Below are positions 63,037-64,000 of a stretch of DNA of 64,000 nucleotides, one piece after another. Origin of the DNA: JAAYOS01 sp050950785 (GTDB taxonomy: Bacteria; Bacillota; Clostridia; Oscillospirales; JAAYOS01). The position numbers and the translations under genes are program-made. The notes under the pieces are model-generated. The model was not told where the DNA came from. It saw only the letters and a program-made list of their open reading frames with translations, and ran no database searches. The stretch spans positions 80,266-144,265 of the forward strand of contig JBMNIG010000029.1 of assembly GCA_050950785.1 (NCBI GenBank), in the 5' to 3' direction. The number at the start of each line of letters is the position of its first letter. Positions within the stretch are counted from its first letter, which is position 1.

Positions 63037-63118
63037 TCTGATCCCCCCTTTGAGCTGTTACTATACCTTGCCAAATTATAACATAACACAGCAACTTAGT
63101 GAACCCCCGGAATATACA

Positions 63119-63164
63119 AAGGACAGCTACCCTATTAGGACCGGAATTGGGTAAAGCTGTCCTT
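63119..63164 (-). terminator. Terminator of the ABC permease gene
   Basis: AAGGACAGCT / AGCTGTCCTT perfect 10-bp stem with further CTACCC/GGGTAA-type pairing inside, 55 bp past the stop on the minus strand, followed on that strand by TTTGTATATT. Confidence 0.75.
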
Positions 63165-63218
63165 ATATCTTAGTTGTATTTCAAAGACTTATATATTTCG
63201 GAATGCCAATATGGCGGT

Positions 63219-64000
63219 CTATTCAGTGCGCAGTGCCACTACCGGATCCTTTTTAGCTGCGATTCTTGACGGGATAAGACCCGCGATAAAGGTCAGCACC
63301 ATGCTTATGACAACCAGTATCGCACCTCCGACCCAAGGTAGCTGAGCACCAAGAGTTGAAATGCCGGTCAGTCTCTGGATGATGAAGTTTATAGGTACAA
63401 TCAGAGCCAAGGTAAGTCCAATTCCAATAAACCCTGACACACATCCTATAACAAGAGTTTCGGCGTTGAACACTCTGGAGATGTCCTTCTTTGATGCTCC
63501 AATGCTTCGCAGTATACCGATTTCCTTTGTGCGCTCCAGCACAGAAATGTAGGTTATGATTCCGATCATGATGGAGGAAACAACAAGGGAGATCGCTACA
63601 AAGGCAATCAAAACATAGGATATTGCATTAATAATGGTGGTGATCGATGACATTAACAGCGCCACATAGTCTGTGTATGATATTTTGTCTTCTTCTCCCA
63701 CCGACTCGTTGTAATCCACGATTATATCGGCTATTGCATCCTTTGCCTGGAACGTTGGAGCGTAGAGGTTTATTCTGCTGGGGCTTGAGCGATCGATATA
63801 GCCAAGAGCTTGAAGATTGTCTTCATATGTGGATTCCGAAACAGTGGAGGGCATATATTTATCAAAGAGAACGGCAAGCTCCGGTTCGGTGTAATCGGCG
63901 ATTGTCATATCAAATGCACCTGCTAACTGATCGGTTGTCTTAGAGCCAAGCTGCTGTTCTATGGATGCAGCATACTCTTCGCGGACTCGCTTCGCCATCA
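63219..64000 (-). CDS. FtsX/MacB-type ABC transporter permease, partial
   Basis: The frame runs into the right edge of the window, so only the C-terminal about 260 residues are seen. They comprise the end of the extracellular domain and three membrane segments of the FtsX fold, with the signature SVLERTKEIGILRSIGASKKDISRVF after the first and SRIAAKKDPVVALRTE at the end. Such permeases pair with a LolD/MacB-type ATPase, expected upstream outside the window, and often export or sense antimicrobial peptides or help wall hydrolase control. An internal ATG at 63998 need not be the start. Confidence 0.88.
   Translation of the reverse strand, partial: MAKRVREEYAASIEQQLGSKTTDQLAGAFDMTIADYTEPELAVLFDKYMPSTVSESTYEDNLQALGYIDRSSPSRINLYAPTFQAKDAIADIIVDYNESVGEEDKISYTDYVALLMSSITTIINAISYVLIAFVAISLVVSSIMIGIITYISVLERTKEIGILRSIGASKKDISRVFNAETLVIGCVSGFIGIGLTLALIVPINFIIQRLTGISTLGAQLPWVGGAILVVISMVLTFIAGLIPSRIAAKKDPVVALRTE

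Noticed and set aside
1..64000. tRNA and rRNA genes
   Set aside because: No cloverleaf with conserved T-loop sequence and no rRNA segments were seen by eye; a covariance search would be needed to exclude diverged cases.

Overview
The window reads as a chromosomal segment of a Gram-positive anaerobe of the class Clostridia. The grounds are gene content and order: a miaB-mutS-mutL-miaA-hfq run, a ylmE-sepF-divIVA-ileS-lspA-rluD division and housekeeping block, a TPP-riboswitch-controlled thiT, a fabH-acpP-fabK-fabD-fabG-fabF-accB-fabZ-accC-accD-accA fatty-acid operon using FabK, Shine-Dalgarno sites close to AGGAGG almost everywhere, and an S-layer-homology protein. Base composition looks moderate. 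No rRNA, tRNA or CRISPR array was seen.

Layout. 1-4.2 kb: tail of an S-layer-anchored esterase, a bactofilin, and a truncated DUF772/DDE transposase. 4.2-6.7 kb: ilvE and, divergently, a secreted polysaccharide-deacetylase-like protein. 6.7-24.6 kb: a long forward run of informational and housekeeping genes (thiI, cinA, miaB, mutS, mutL, miaA, hfq, a HlyD-like protein, ylmE, sepF, divIVA, ileS, lspA, rluD). 24.6-25.4 kb: TPP riboswitch and thiT. 25.8-31.8 kb (minus): a very large lipoprotein joining a GH10-like domain to a cell-wall amidase, then a GH3 enzyme and beta-phosphoglucomutase. 32-33.8 kb: an ACT-domain protein and its PFL/UPF0210 partner. 33.9-40 kb: tldD and pmbA, interrupted or flanked by an IS30-family element and a second DDE element. 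40.1-41.7 kb: DUF503, an omega-RNA-like IS200/IS605 right end without tnpB, and DUF2804. 41.9-52.8 kb (minus): the whole fatty-acid operon, split between fabH and acpP by a decayed copy of the same transposon type seen at 3.1 kb. 53.3-62.2 kb: a carbohydrate cluster (MFS transporter, GH2 enzyme, AraC regulator, solute-binding lipoprotein, GH78 alpha-L-rhamnosidase). 62.3-64 kb (minus): a DinB-like protein and the end of an FtsX/MacB-type ABC permease.

The most striking cross-cutting signal is in the mobile elements. All four transposase genes (two DUF772-type, one IS30, one IS240-like DDE) have an inverted repeat just upstream whose downstream arm covers the ribosome binding site or start codon. 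In each, a candidate -10 box lies at, in or just after the upstream arm, although the -10 of the decayed copy at 50.1 kb is weak. A transcript from the element's own promoter would lack the upstream arm and be translatable; a transcript reading in from outside would fold and hide the start. This is the fold-back logic known for IS10 and IS50, here apparently shared by unrelated families in one locus. The second point of interest is the orphan omega-RNA-like segment at 40.4-40.66 kb, whose right end falls 18 nt from the start codon of the DUF503 gene.
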